Below are positions 1 to 12,300 of a DNA stretch of 64,000 bases, piece by piece. Each line of letters starts with the position of its first letter. Position 1 is the first letter of the stretch. The DNA is from Lasioglossum baleicum. Its lineage: Eukaryota; Arthropoda; Insecta; Hymenoptera; Halictidae. The DNA lies in NCBI RefSeq assembly GCF_051020765.1, contig NC_134935.1, positions 10,479,579 through 10,543,578 on the forward strand, written 5' to 3'. The notes below the pieces were generated by a model. The model was not told the origin of the DNA and did not search any database. It worked only from the letters and a program-made list of their open reading frames with translations. Position numbers and translations under genes: made by a program.

Positions 1-1496
1 TTTCTCGATAAATATGGTGCTAAAATCTTGGTGACCAATCTGTTGAATAGATTTTCGTCCATACGAAAATAATTTTTGTAATCATCAGCACGCAGCAAAT
101 TTAAATGACCGTACCGATCACGTTTTTTCCATTTTCAGCCACTTCTTCATCCATACTGTGCGTTTCAGTTTCCTCCTGCTGCCCAATGCCAAGGATAGTA
201 GCCAACAGTAGCCAACAGTAGCCAAACAGGCTCTTTCTTTATAAGACATTGCGCCAGATACGCACCTAAATTCATCAAAATGAACATGCCTTGTCTCCAT
301 AGCAATGTTACATTTGTTGTAAAATGGAAGGCGTATCGAATTATACATTCGTGCCACTCGCATCAAAGAATTACGTAGGAATCAATAATAAAACAACACA
401 GAGCTTGTTTTCGAAATGGTAATTGAGTCCATACTTTTTAGATCGCATTGCGTGTTTCAATATGTACATTAGTTTGTATACATAACAAATTATTGTTATT
501 ATATTGCAGGGGTATACGTGGAAATTTCGTTATTCAACATTTTTCATTTAATGAACCTTTCCAACAGTATCAGAAATATCTTTTAGTAGATGTTAGTTGA
601 TTAATACATTATTTATAATCATTTTATTTGTACATGTTTCATATAAAGTAATTGCATTTCAATTACTTATAGGCATTCTTTAAAGATAACATTATTGGGA
701 AAGAATTAATAACAATGCAAGGAAATCATTGGGCAAAGCAAGGTAGTAAAGAGGAATATTATTTATAATAACATAATATATATTATTAATGCATTTTATA
801 ATTGTTAGGCATAACATCGTCAGTTGTTGAGGTAAAACCAGTGCCTTGTTCTGTTTTAAGTATGTCCTTTTTTGATAAATTAAAAGATCCAGAAAATGGA
901 ATTGTGTATAAGACAGGGACTATTTGCAAAAGATACGATACAGAAATTGATAATATTCTAGTTAGTGATAATCTCAGAGGAGTATGAATTTTTCTACATT
1001 ATGTAGTTAATGTTTCACTACTACAAATCTATTTATTTTTTAATGCTTATAGATGTTATTAGACGAAGAATGTCCAGAATACAATTTATACACAAAAGAC
1101 GAGAGAGAGGAATTTATATTTCGTATTTTTCAAATGCTGGTTCTTGGAGGAATACTGTGTCAACACGAAGATAAATTAGATCCATATTTGGATGCTACCA
1201 AAACTATTTACAAAGATTTGATAAGGTGTTGTCATTTATTTGTTAAATTTATATTTAACAGAAAGTGAAATTAATGATTTAATAATTTTAGAGTGGAAAA
1301 ACAAAATGACTCAGATTTATCTGTTAGTACGCTAGTTCTAGAAGTAGTAGTCAAAGATAGTAAAAATCAAGCATACTTTCCATGTAAGCCGTCTCACATA
1401 CAAAATATTGGGTTCCTATTAGTATACAACAAAACTCGTGAAATTACAACATTCTTACATCAATATGGAGAATACTGTCTGTCTGGAGAAGTATAA
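1..1496 (+). CDS. CFAP300: CFAP300 (C11orf70-like) cilia/flagella protein, 5' end cut by window
   Basis: Cytoplasmic factor needed for dynein-arm assembly in motile cilia and sperm flagella (family knowledge). Exons read: 1-56 (start missing, weak donor), 510-591, 673-742, 809-981, 1053-1225 and 1292-1496, with TAA at the end. Phases join exactly, giving about 252 residues plus a missing N-terminus; the human protein is 267. The translation follows the family along its length: a short FxQYQKYLLVD-AFFKD block at the exon 2/3 junction, PCSVLSMSFFDKL, then REEFIFRIFQMLVLGG-LCQ and TIYKDLIR, and a C-terminal segment with a Y-F-P-C stretch ending before TAA. Exon 1 is the least certain, because its donor at 57 is poor and the preceding exon is outside the window. 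AATAAA occurs near 1590. In an insect this gene is expected to act mainly in sperm and chordotonal neurons. Confidence 0.85.
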
Positions 1497-1925
1497 GGTC
1501 TCGCAAACAATTATATATATTAAAAAATTGGTTTTTCATTAAAATTGTTACTTTGTACAAACATTGAAATATTTAAATTATGTATTTGTTGTAATAAATA
1601 CATTGTGCATTATTTACATTATTCAGAATTGGGCAAAATTCGTGATATAACTGAGAAACAAATACTTTTTCATATAAAAACAAAAATGGAAGTGTTGTAA
1701 AGCTCCACGAATTACGCCCCACTACATATATATTTACACATGTATTTAACATTTCATATTTTATCGAAAATACCTAACTGGCAATTGTAAAGAAACAACA
1801 AGAATACTTTTTTTTATTATTAAATCTATAGTAATCCTTTGGCGTGTTATAGAAAGATGTTGGAAAAGTACATTTTTCTTTACGATGATCCTAGCTATAT
1901 TAAAAAATTGATAAATTATTGCTTA

Positions 1926-4900
1926 TTATTGCTTGCAGTAACAATACTTTCTTAAATGGTACAATGAATTTTCTACACATCTTGCTTGAGATCCATACAT
2001 ATTGATTCTACTGACATCTGAAATCTAAAATGTAAGAAAAATTATTGTACAATCTGACATGTAACTATTAAATATTTTATGCACTGTGATGATGATAATA
2101 AACTTACCTTGGTTGAAAAAGTATTTCTCCTTATATCATAAGTAATGCTTACTTCAAACAATCCATCCCCTGGATTTGTTTTTACTTTCAGTTGATAAGT
2201 TTCACTGGTTGGTTTTGTTTTGGCACTAAAATCTCCTATGAAACCATCTTGATCTCCCGACTTTTGAAATTTTAATAGGCCTAGAATTTGATTTTTTATC
2301 AATACGAAACATATTATATTTTATACAATTGTAACAAGAGTTTTACATATATAAGACTTAATTTTTCTTTAGTGGCCAACATTCATATTCAGGGGTTGAA
2401 AATAAACCTCAGACTATATAAAAACTACTTCTACCATTAATAATTACTTATTGTATTATTTTCACTCCCCAAATATAAATGCTGAATAAAGTACGAGTCT
2501 ATTTATATATGTAAATTTTTACAAATTCTATATCGTGTCTAACAATAAGTCACATCATAATCTAAGGGAGCTACATGTGTAAGGTGTTCCAAAAACTTTC
2601 TTGAAAGGAGAGATTCCTGCAGTCATTTGAACTTTTTTTTGCAAAAACGTTCTCCGAAAAGCACGGACCAATCGGGGCGCGGCGACAGCGGATGGATTCT
2701 GGCTTGGCCAATGCTATAGCGGAGAATATTTTGGCAAAAGAAAAAGTTCTTTCAAATGACTTCTGGAATAACTCTTTTCAAGGAAGTACCAGACTTTGCC
2801 ATCCCGTATAGGTAACAAGGTAAATAACACCCGCTGTAAAAATTAGAATTTTTTGTTACCTTTATTCGGCAAAAGTTTAGCAGCCCATAATATTTCTTTT
2901 AACTGCAATCTTTCGCATATTTTACGATGCTCCTCTGTATAAACATTAAGAAACTCTATAAAATAGTTGGCTGCAGCGATTACATTGGCATCTTCAATTG
3001 AAATTTCTTGCCAACTAAGGCAAGCACACCAATGCGGTTCTATAAATGCATCTGCACATGTTCTTTCTAACGGTATCTGCGTGTGTTATGTAATGGAATT
3101 AGGTGATTTAGATCATTAATAAAATATCTAGTTAGTTAGAAAATGAAAAATTACGCGAGACTTACTTTATCAAATAAACTAATTGCTCTTTGATGGCGAT
3201 CGCCGTCTTTTGGAGTTTCAAAATTCAATATGTTTTCTAGTGTTTTGTGCACGTCGAATGGTGTGGTTAAGTATTGGGTATTATGCAAAAAATTGGCATA
3301 TGCTTTTGGGTATGCTTTTTTGAACCATGGTGGAAAAACAAAGGAAAAGAATGGAAGTCTTTCTTCCTGTTTGCCCTGTAAAGTGTTGCGAATTTCTGCA
3401 AATCTTTAAAGTACACGTTTGTTAGTACAATTTATTCAAAATATTCAGTATAATGTATTGACTAAACACAAACCTGTGTCCATGATCACTCATTAATATT
3501 AATAATGTGTTATTCAAGTGACCATATTCGTTTAAATCTTTCACCCATGTATGTAAATCTCCATCAACTACTCCTACGTCGTTATAAGAGTCATGCGAAA
3601 GTTCTCCATGAAAACCAAACAAGAACTTCGGTTGATGTTCGTAGACATTGAAAATTTCTTTCATATAATTTAACATTACCTGGAAGAATATAATATAGTA
3701 TATGTGACCTCAATATATTACTATTAGAAAAAATTTGAATTTACCATGTGCCTCGGTATGCTTCCAACGCAATACTTATTGTAATATCTAAAATATGGGG
3801 CAGCAGCTAAATAGTATGTTCTCATATAGTGATCAGTGGGTTGTTCCTTGAAACCTTTTAGACGATATGTGAAGGTTCCAATATGATGCACGTCTTCCAT
3901 AAATCCTGTTATGTACCCTTGTTTTTTGTATTCATTCCATATCATTGGATACACATTGACAAAATACGCTTTCTGTCCCATACGTTTTCTTGTATCTGGT
4001 AATTCGAGCTCGATCTTTCCAGTAAGAATAGGAATAAGTGCTTGCGGCGTGCCATCGCCTACTATATTATATCCTTCCAGAACTAGAGCATCCAGGTCAT
4101 TTTTTAGATACTGATATGTTTTTGGTAATTTGCGTATGAACGTATTGCGAGATAAGGAATCAAAACCTAACATGAGTATATTTAGTTTAAGAGCGTTGCT
4201 CGCAACATTTTCCCATTTGTTTTCTTCTTTCATCCGAGGATCATTCTTTACTCCAGCCATAATACTGTGCCACCTAAAAATTATCGATTTAAGTAGAACA
4301 CTGCTGAAATTATCATTTAACGCGTTATCGAGTTTGGTTGTGCCAGTCAGCTATAACCACCGCAGCATCGTTGGAAAATTCATTGCCTGTCGGTAACGAC
4401 CACCGCCATGGTAGTCAATGTGTTAAATATGTTTTTATACTTACTCATCGCCATTTTTCGATTCACATTTGACATCGACAAAATCACTGTGTTTAAGTTC
4501 ATAATAATCATTGGAATCGACCGATGTCATGAATAATACATTATAGTCATTTTTTCTAACAATTTCTAGAGAGAAACAGAATTGTTATTAGAACTAGTAC
4601 AATGACATTATTGCAAAGTTGATCTAACTTACCGCTAAAAGAACATATTATCGAGCCATATTTTTTCTTAGCTTTTTTGCTAATTTCAAGTCTCGAGCCG
4701 CTAACCGTAACCCAATCGTCAGGTTTACACGATAAAGGAGATACGGTGTGTATAAATTTGATGATTTCTGGATTGGACACATTTAACTGAGGTAATTTAC
4801 AAGCTACTTCTCCTTCTCTGGAAATATGAAAGTCCTTTATAACGTCGCTCACATTTAGAACACAGATCAAATTATGTATTTGAATATTTGCTCATTGGAT

Positions 4901-5204
4901 GAGGAATTACACACCTGACACTAGGTTGTTCCGATTTCTTAATCAACTGAGATATGTGTATTCTAAAAGAAGATAATCCCAATTACGATTGGTCACAATA
5001 GAATGTTCTCAGCGTAAGATATTAAACATTCGCTCACAATTTATCCAAGTTTGTTAAATTTTCATCGAATACCCATCCATCCTCGCCCACTGTCAATCCA
5101 TTATCATCCAATTTGAGTCGAAAAATTTGGACAACACAGAATACCAGAGTAATAAATACTGCTATTATTAAGATACGTCGAAAATAGCATGACGTTATCC
5201 TCAT
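1926..5204 (-). CDS. DUF229 family protein (alkaline-phosphatase-like fold), single-pass membrane, complete
   Basis: Nine coding exons on the minus strand: 5204-5038, 4847-4633, 4565-4445, 4273-3745, 3679-3474, 3403-3166, 3076-2860, 2280-2108 and 2024-1926. All phases close, giving 654 residues, which is normal for this animal family. Residues about 11-28 form one hydrophobic segment (signal anchor), so most of the protein should face the Golgi/ER lumen or the outside. The DUF229 core starts in exon 4 with LNILMLGFDSLSRN near residue 205. SDHGH near residue 408 is the metal-site-like motif of the alkaline phosphatase/sulfatase superfamily, followed by IRNTLQGKQEERLPFFSF. The C-terminus ends CVENSLYHLRKYCYCKQ, the cysteine-rich tail seen in relatives. 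Function is not established for the family; a hydrolase of phosphate or sulfate esters is only inferred from the fold. The ATG at 5204 is the only start that places the anchor at the N-terminus. The start of exon 2 (4847) was chosen by phase, because the longer open frame runs into a stop upstream. Confidence 0.88.
2572..2809. repeat. Inverted-repeat (MITE-like) insertion in DUF229 intron 7
   Basis: Arms of about 70 bases near 2583-2655 and 2722-2800 are imperfect reverse complements: both contain the TTTCAAATGACT / AGTCATTTGAA block and the GGAGAAxxTTTT / AAAACGTTCTCC block. The centre is GC-richer. The element lies wholly in the intron between exons at 2860 and 2280. No clean target duplication could be assigned. 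Confidence 0.55.
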
Positions 5205-6556
5205 TGTTACTCAGTTTAACATACCTGTAAAACAATTTCAAGTTTATACATATTTATATACATAGTTTATACATTAGTTATAACTAGTCTCTGTGATGAG
5301 TTCCGATTTGTTAATTAAATATTAACGGTATTGATACTTATTTATTTGCTACACAAATGCTTATTAATACTTTCAATGTTCATACATTAATTCTGGAAAG
5401 TCTAGAGAACGAGAAAAACGGTGTACCACTTCAATCAGTTGCTTGCTCTAGGCACAGTATTAATCGATATCTGAAAAGCCATAAACCACATCAGACGAGA
5501 ATTATGGAATAGTTGATAAATGATATATTGACGATCACGGCAGGTAAACAAACGAGTAAACATTTAACACCGTTTGGTCAAGTTTCTCTTTGAAAATCTT
5601 CTATTCGTAGGTACGCGAGCAGACGTTCGCGTCTGTCTACTGCCATCAGGTAGTGAATCCCATGCATCTGCTCGACTATTTAAATATTACTATGTATTTA
5701 AGTTACTTAAATTACCTACCCCAGATTGACTGTTATATGTTTACCTATGCTCCGCCATTTACTCGATTTCTCCTGATCGATATTCGTACGAGTGTATGTA
5801 TATGTGCTTCATATTATTTTGGCATCTTTCCGCACATGCCCGTTTGACACACGCGCAACATTTAATCAATAATACACACAGTTAGAGTAGAACTTTACGT
5901 AGAATCACAGGTACTCCTCATACGCAGTAGAACTTCGTTTACCTGCGCCTTATGTTCACAAACAGTTAATTTTCGGTTTCCGAAATAGAAATTCTATTAT
6001 CAATTCTCTCTGGTTGTACTGTCCAAAGTTCATCGAGCGTGTTTTTACTTATAAAAACGTGTGTTGATCGGATGTCTATACATATATGTATACTAAACGC
6101 TTAGTGCTACGTAAAAGATCGCTGTATCAAATGATAAATAGTGTAAAATGTGTATAATAAATTTTGGCATAAAAATAATAAAACAGTATTTAATGAAGTG
6201 TGCTGTATATTTGTATTATAATAATGAATAATAAATAAACCACAACGTGTTATGCTTAAAAACAAATACAATAAAAAAATCGATGTTTTGATATTTCCTA
6301 CCCGAACACAAATATTATTGCAAGACAATCGAATCAATTTTCTTTTTCATTCCTATTAAGTTAGGCTGACCCAAAGGTAAATGTGACGGAAAATAAATAA
6401 AGAAATTTCTTCTTCAATTAGCTTCGATTTTTCTAATTATTTATCCAGCCTTAATAAATTAAAAAATTACTATAATATACATGCCATATTTAAACAAAAT
6501 AGGAAAGCTCGTCGATAGTTAAATAGTATCAGTGCAGTAACACATCAGTGCAAAAT

Positions 6557-6670
6557 ACATTCAGACATTTATAAAAACATGACCTTGAAATGACCTTGAT
6601 CTTCGAAAATTAAAGTGTTACCTTCAGATCAAGCTCAAGGTCATGTTATTATACATATCTGAATGTATTT
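6557..6670. repeat. Inverted repeat of about 114 bp
   Basis: ACATTCAGA...CATGACCTTGA on the left is mirrored by TCAAGGTCATG...TCTGAATGT on the right, with a spacer of a few tens of bases. It may be the core of a mariner-type MITE, because CACCCTGTATG follows near 6880, but a matching left end was not found. Confidence 0.5.
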
Positions 6671-7205
6671 TTCGATCAGTTACCCGATGCAATAAAATAA
6701 AAATGTAGTTATGTATCAAAAAACATCGATGACCTTGATAACTCCGAAAAAAATTACCTTTGGAAAAAAATTTTCGTGCCAGATATTTGGTCCATTGACA
6801 CCATGCACATTACGTAACAAATATTTTTTGCATCACAATAATCTGAAGAGATATTTAGGTGTCCTGTTTTAGACGAAACACCCTGTATGTCTTGAAGAAA
6901 ATCGACTAAATATATTTATCGAATACTTGTGTCTCGATATAACTTACTTGCTGTAGCTTACTGTGCTTCGGTTTCCGGCCAACAAGAGTGACTATCGGCG
7001 AGAAGAAGATAGGCTAGATAAAGTGATGATACGTACAGCACATTCAAAGATGTATGTACATTAGGACGAAGTGGAAAACGTTATTTTAAGCCTTATTTTC
7101 CAAATTTTAGTTAAAAAACTCAAACAAGTCCAACTTTCTCCCGTTGGTGGAGTTTAATCTTTTTTGTATCCAGGACTATATATTTGTTGCGTAAATGAAG
7201 GGAAG

Positions 7206-7474
7206 GGGCATCCCCGCGAGGTGCCAAGATGCTGCCTCGGTCACTAGTATTGTCTCACCGATAAGCTTTCTTGTCTATTCTGTTGTTACATATTATCTAT
7301 TCTATTCTGTTGTTGCACCTTAGGCCGCGCGATTGGTGTTTACATGCAGTTCTTTTCTACGTTCAGCATTCTTTGTACTTTTGGCGCGCGCGGTCGACAC
7401 AGTCATAATAAAATAGTTTGCCTGCACGATCTCTGTCCCTGCTCGGAACACGCGATGGGTGCTAGATCGCAACC
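7206..7474. repeat. Degenerate copy of the CAGTAAAGTCGCGATC MITE family
   Basis: The block at 7410-7474 (AATAGTTTGCCTGCACGATC, then CTGTCCCTGCTCGGAACA and GGGTGCTAGATCGC) matches the reverse complement of the intact element at 14776-14992, and GGGGCATCCCCGCGAGG at 7206 matches its other half. Extra sequence has been inserted in the middle and both terminal repeats are damaged. Confidence 0.6.
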
Positions 7475-7808
7475 AGTCTGCGAGTCTCGTCAGGCCCCTT
7501 GTGAACAGAACCTTGTGCTCGCAACAAAATAGATATACATAGTCCAAGAATAACGGATTCAGGAAAAGACGATTATAAAGTTACGTGTCCGAAAAAAACT
7601 ATATAAGAATTTAATAATCGTGTAACTGATTGAACACAGTGATCGTGCCGAACATGTCTGTTGCAACAGTGTACGACTGTACGAGATAATGCGTGTATGT
7701 GTGCACAAGCAAAAGACGTGTCATTAGATACTAATCGTTGGGAATCGGTTCGGTGGGAAGAACGAGCGAGTCAATTCACCGTGCTGCATCATTTCCCGAC
7801 TCATAAGT

Positions 7809-7950
7809 TACCCTTCCGCCCGTCGCCCAGTTGTGCTTCGGAGCCCGCCTCTGCTTATCGTACGCGTACCGTATGCGTCAGCGTTAGTGGGAAGAGTGGG
7901 GGAAGCAAAGGCGGGCTTCGCTGCGCAGCTGGGCGAGGGGCGGAAGGGTA
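7809..7950. repeat. GC-rich hairpin element, 142 bp
   Basis: Left arm TACCCTTCCGCCCGTCGCCC and right arm GGGCGAGGGGCGGAAGGGTA are near-perfect reverse complements, and the match continues to about 43 bases per arm. The loop is about 55 bases. It is far more GC-rich than its surroundings, so it is either a compact MITE or a strong RNA hairpin if transcribed. Confidence 0.65.
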
Positions 7951-9339
7951 AGGGGCCTGGCGAGACTAGAATATGGTAACCCTGATCGCAACTTTACTGT
8001 ATATATATAGTGAATTTTTTTTACCCGGTGGTGAAAGAGACATCGGCGAGTTCACGATACAATTCCGTACACAGGAAGAAGCCTCGGTTACGCATAACTT
8101 GCCCAGACTTCGGCTCGTAATACTGATATGAAAAGAATGACTTTTATAGATTATTAGACGGCTGCAGCTTTCGATTATTTTAATATAGAATGTCATTATT
8201 TAAATAGTACAAAACACGCATAAATCAGTCATAAAGTATGAAGAGACATACTTTCACGTCGATTTATTCCTTACTACACGCTATTTTAAATAACTAAATA
8301 GACGATTCGAGACGCACAGCGCTCAAACAGGTTGGAGAGTCGCTGACAATGTTCTATGTTAAATAAATAACAAATCTCCCTTAATTCTAGTACCTAAAGT
8401 CTCTCCGATCATGTAGAAGACTGCGATCCTTTAATAGTCTTAAACAGTATAAAAATATGGTACTTACAACTACATTACACGATTAATATTTATCACAAGG
8501 CAATCATTTACTTTGACATGAGAAAAAAGAATGAAAAAGTAAATCTGAATGAAAATTACAGAGTGTATCACGCACGATGAGTATTAGACCAGACAGATTC
8601 TACGCAACTCAATGCTGTCTGAACGTGGTTATTGCGCTCAATGTAATTTGACACACAGCTGCAACTCGAATACACGCGGTAAAATCCGTCTAATCCATAC
8701 CTAGTTTAAATAACTATACGAGGCCATTTTCCGCGAAATATTTTCTCCGAAATGAATGAACAATATATACAAAATGAAAAAACTATGTACGCTTCGTGCA
8801 GATAATTCATTAGAAAACTGAAATAATCGAAGTGTTTACTCTCTTATAGTTTGCCAGAAGAATCAGAATTAGTTTTAAAAAAAGCTATCTCGTGTGCGAC
8901 ACCCTGCGAACTGCACTACAAATTCTATTTCTGTGCATCACTATATTTTATTAGTCATTTTTGTCGATTTAGTTTTCCTTTATCACGACGACTGAAATTG
9001 CTCTAATAATAAGTACATACTCCTCTTTAAATAAAATAAATATCTTTACAGTTTATCGTCCTACTTTAGGAGATAATTAAATAAATAATACATAATAAAT
9101 TATGCAGACTGGTAAAAACATGATGTTATTTGGCGTCGGTTCGGTTTGAAATTCAAGATGCAAATGCAGGTGCATAAATCAAGAAGCGACTTACGTTTCA
9201 CTGAAGGTAATCTGTGAACTACTAACTCGATAGTCGGTCGTGACTGATTAAAGTGCAGTTTTGTCATAATTACACAATCTTGGCTGGTGTGAAGAGGCCA
9301 CTCCTCCGGAATATGTGACGGGACCTTTGAATCTGCAAT

Positions 9340-12300
9340 TTAAAGATATGATTTCCGACCGGGCTGCATAATGACACTTTGTTCGCGTGCGCACAAAAGT
9401 TTAATTGTTACCGCTGTCAACGTAGAGTGTCTTTCTCCGCTCTCGCTCACACGACTGGTGACACTAGGCGGAAGTTCTTCGTTTCTCCTCGTTATACGGG
9501 CAGGCATGTATCCGTTATACGTCAACATTAAATAGTCGGGTATCAGGCAGATAACTACAATCACAATAGCCAGTAGCCACAACGACATCGACGAGAATAT
9601 TTTCGGAAAAACAGTCAACATGTCGCCATCGTACCGTCTGAAATCAGGTCGTATTCAGATCCTGGGTGTATTCACAAAACACGTTTCTAATTCACTGATA
9701 ACTTTGGCGATATCGGTTGTTTGTGCAAAAAGCAATTTGCTACGGTGTAGCATTTCCCTTATAGCGTGTTTACGAACGCCGCTTACCTGTGTATAAAAGA
9801 GTAGCACATCGCAAATACGATAAATGTGAACTCTGAAAGTATCACTACCAGCACCAACGGAAACGTCCAATTCGAACTGTGTAGCAAAACCTGAAAATGA
9901 TCGATCGTGAATGCTACTTTCTGCGTAGATTTTTATTGCACACACGTACTTGTAGATTGGCCACTAACGTGACCACATGAAGAACGAATGTGCTGAAAGT
10001 CCACTGATCCACCGGCGTGTTATTATACAAACTGACGGGATTAACACTTATGAAAGTTGACGTCATAAAATATATGACAGCAGCATGCCAGAAACCTGAA
10101 CAGAAGTTTATATAATCGCATAATAGTATTCAAAACCGTTTCGAATGTATACATCGGATGAACTCTTGTTTACCTAAAATACTCCACAGAACTATCCGCT
10201 TGGTCGATAACAAATAATTATGTCTGTACATTTTGTATAGATAAGGACATTGCAGCAGCTTATCGGCGCTGTAATTTTGCTCCAATATTCCGTAAAACAC
10301 TATTGGCACGGACGTGAATATCACATTGAAAAACATTAAAAACATACCATCGTAAAATACCTACAAGGGGATTGCCGAATCAATATTAGCACGATCATGT
10401 GTTAGGGCAGGCCTGGCCAAGCCAAATGGTTTTCACGGGCCACTTTGATGCCGCGTAACGTTACAGCGGGCCGCACTTTAGGTGAACGTGCTTTTAAAAA
10501 ATGTAATACAAATACAAAATGAATAAAATTTTATTGTTATAATATGATTCAATATAATTAACTCTCGAGTTTTAATTAATGAGATATTTGTTTATCCTTT
10601 CTTTCACTTAATTTTTGTAAATCTATATTTATGTTCGACGTTGTACATCTTTTCTTATTAGCTGGTTTTCTAAATTGGCATCAGTTAATGAAGCACGTGA
10701 CGAACTCTTTGTAAATTTCATCTTCGGAAAAAATATTTCAGAAACATATGTGGATCCAAAAGCACTTAAAACTCGTTGTGCAAAATATTTTAAGTTGGAA
10801 TATCTCTCGGATGTAATATAAGTATATAGTAAAAATTAATATTTGACGTGGACGCAAAAATTTGTTTCATTTCTTAGATATCAAATATAGAACTGGAGTT
10901 CGTAGTCGCACTTGCGCATTATGACAATGACAGTTCATTTATTTAATATTTTTTGTATACATACAACAAGAAACAAAAGTTTCAATAGAAATATAAAATC
11001 GCCTCGCGGGCCGCGTGTTGGCCAGGCCTGTGTCAGGGCATTTCATACGTTACCTGTACAGAGAAACCACTGTGAATACCGAACAATAGTTGCGGTGTGA
11101 TAAACAATATGTTCTTGTAAAAGAAGTACAACGTCAGAGTGCTGATTCGCACGTAGTACCACTGACCGTGAACCAGCAGCACTTTCTTCAGAAATCGAAA
11201 CTTGGCTATCGCGAAATCGGAACTCATCGTTGCTTGGCGACCCTCTTTGCCCATTATTCCGATACCAACGTGAGCTTCTTGTATCATCGCAATGTCGTTG
11301 CCCCCATCACCGATAGCAGCGGTGTGCGGATGGGAGCTGGCGTGTTTAACTAAACTCACTATCTGCAGTATACGATTGCCAAATATCAGATACGCTCATA
11401 TACACGTTCAAATATCAGATCGTTCTACGACGAACTGGAGTAGTGCTCGATTTTTTAACCTTACAGATTTAGTCCAATTTAAGGGGGTAGACTCCCATTC
11501 CCATTATTGCAAGGGTGCGGGATGCGCCTTCTCATTTCTCCGTACAGTAATCGCGCGTTTACTGTCAAACAGCCGTGTTCTGTACTGACAGTGATCGTTC
11601 AGAGACACGATTTTTTTTATGACTGCGTCTACCGCGCCGAGACTTTAATCGAAAAGCGGAACATAGCGAAGGATAGGATGAAATTCGGATCGCGTGGCTG
11701 AAGCGTGTCGCCGCGCCGTCGCCGGCACAGTTTAAAGGCCCGCGTGTTCTCATAATGTAATGCCTGTTAAAAATACCTTATTTTTCATTACATATTTTTT
11801 TATTGGACTTCCACTAACTTATTTCTGGCATTTTTCTGATTAAAATGACACCAAACACGATATAATTTTAACTGTATTTAGTGGTTTAATCGACGATGAA
11901 AGTTTCGAACGTAATGAAGAACAGCGTTTGGGAAAGAAAGAGACGCGGACAGATGCCGTCGCCGGCACTGTCCTTCCTTGCGTTCGAAAATTTCACCATC
12001 GATTAAACCACTAAATACAATTGAAATTAGATCGTGCTTGGTATCATTTTATTCAGAAAAATGTCAGAAATAAGTTAGTGAAAGTTCCATAAAAAAATAA
12101 TGGAAATTGAGAAGTTTGAACATTCGATTCATTCGAGTCAATGTTGTGCTGTTCACACCGATATACCTGAGCCGAGATCAATCATCGCCGTCCTGCGGCG
12201 CGGCGTTGGCCGGCAGTGGAGTGAGTAGGCACTTGACAGTGATCGCACAGACGACCACTGACAGTAAACGCGCGATTACTGTAGTCAAAAGCGCTAGATA

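Larger units (their letters stand above)
5205..9339. other. Intergenic region between the DUF229 gene and the flippase 3' end
   Basis: No convincing gene on either strand; open frames are short and lack family resemblance. It should hold the DUF229 promoter (just right of 5204) and the flippase 3' UTR (just left of 9340). Between them are repeat debris: an inverted repeat at 6557-6670, a degenerate copy of a dispersed MITE at 7206-7474, a GC-rich hairpin at 7809-7950, and an orphan transposon end (GATCGCAACTTTACTGTA) near 7984-8001. Confidence 0.6.

Noticed and set aside
3911..4396. Plus-strand frames at 3911-4114 and 4130-4396
   Set aside because: Antisense shadows of DUF229 exon 4 and its upstream intron.
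4847..4912. Extending DUF229 exon 2 upstream to the acceptor near 4912
   Set aside because: That frame meets a stop (TGA) and is out of phase with exon 1; the acceptor giving start 4847 restores phase.
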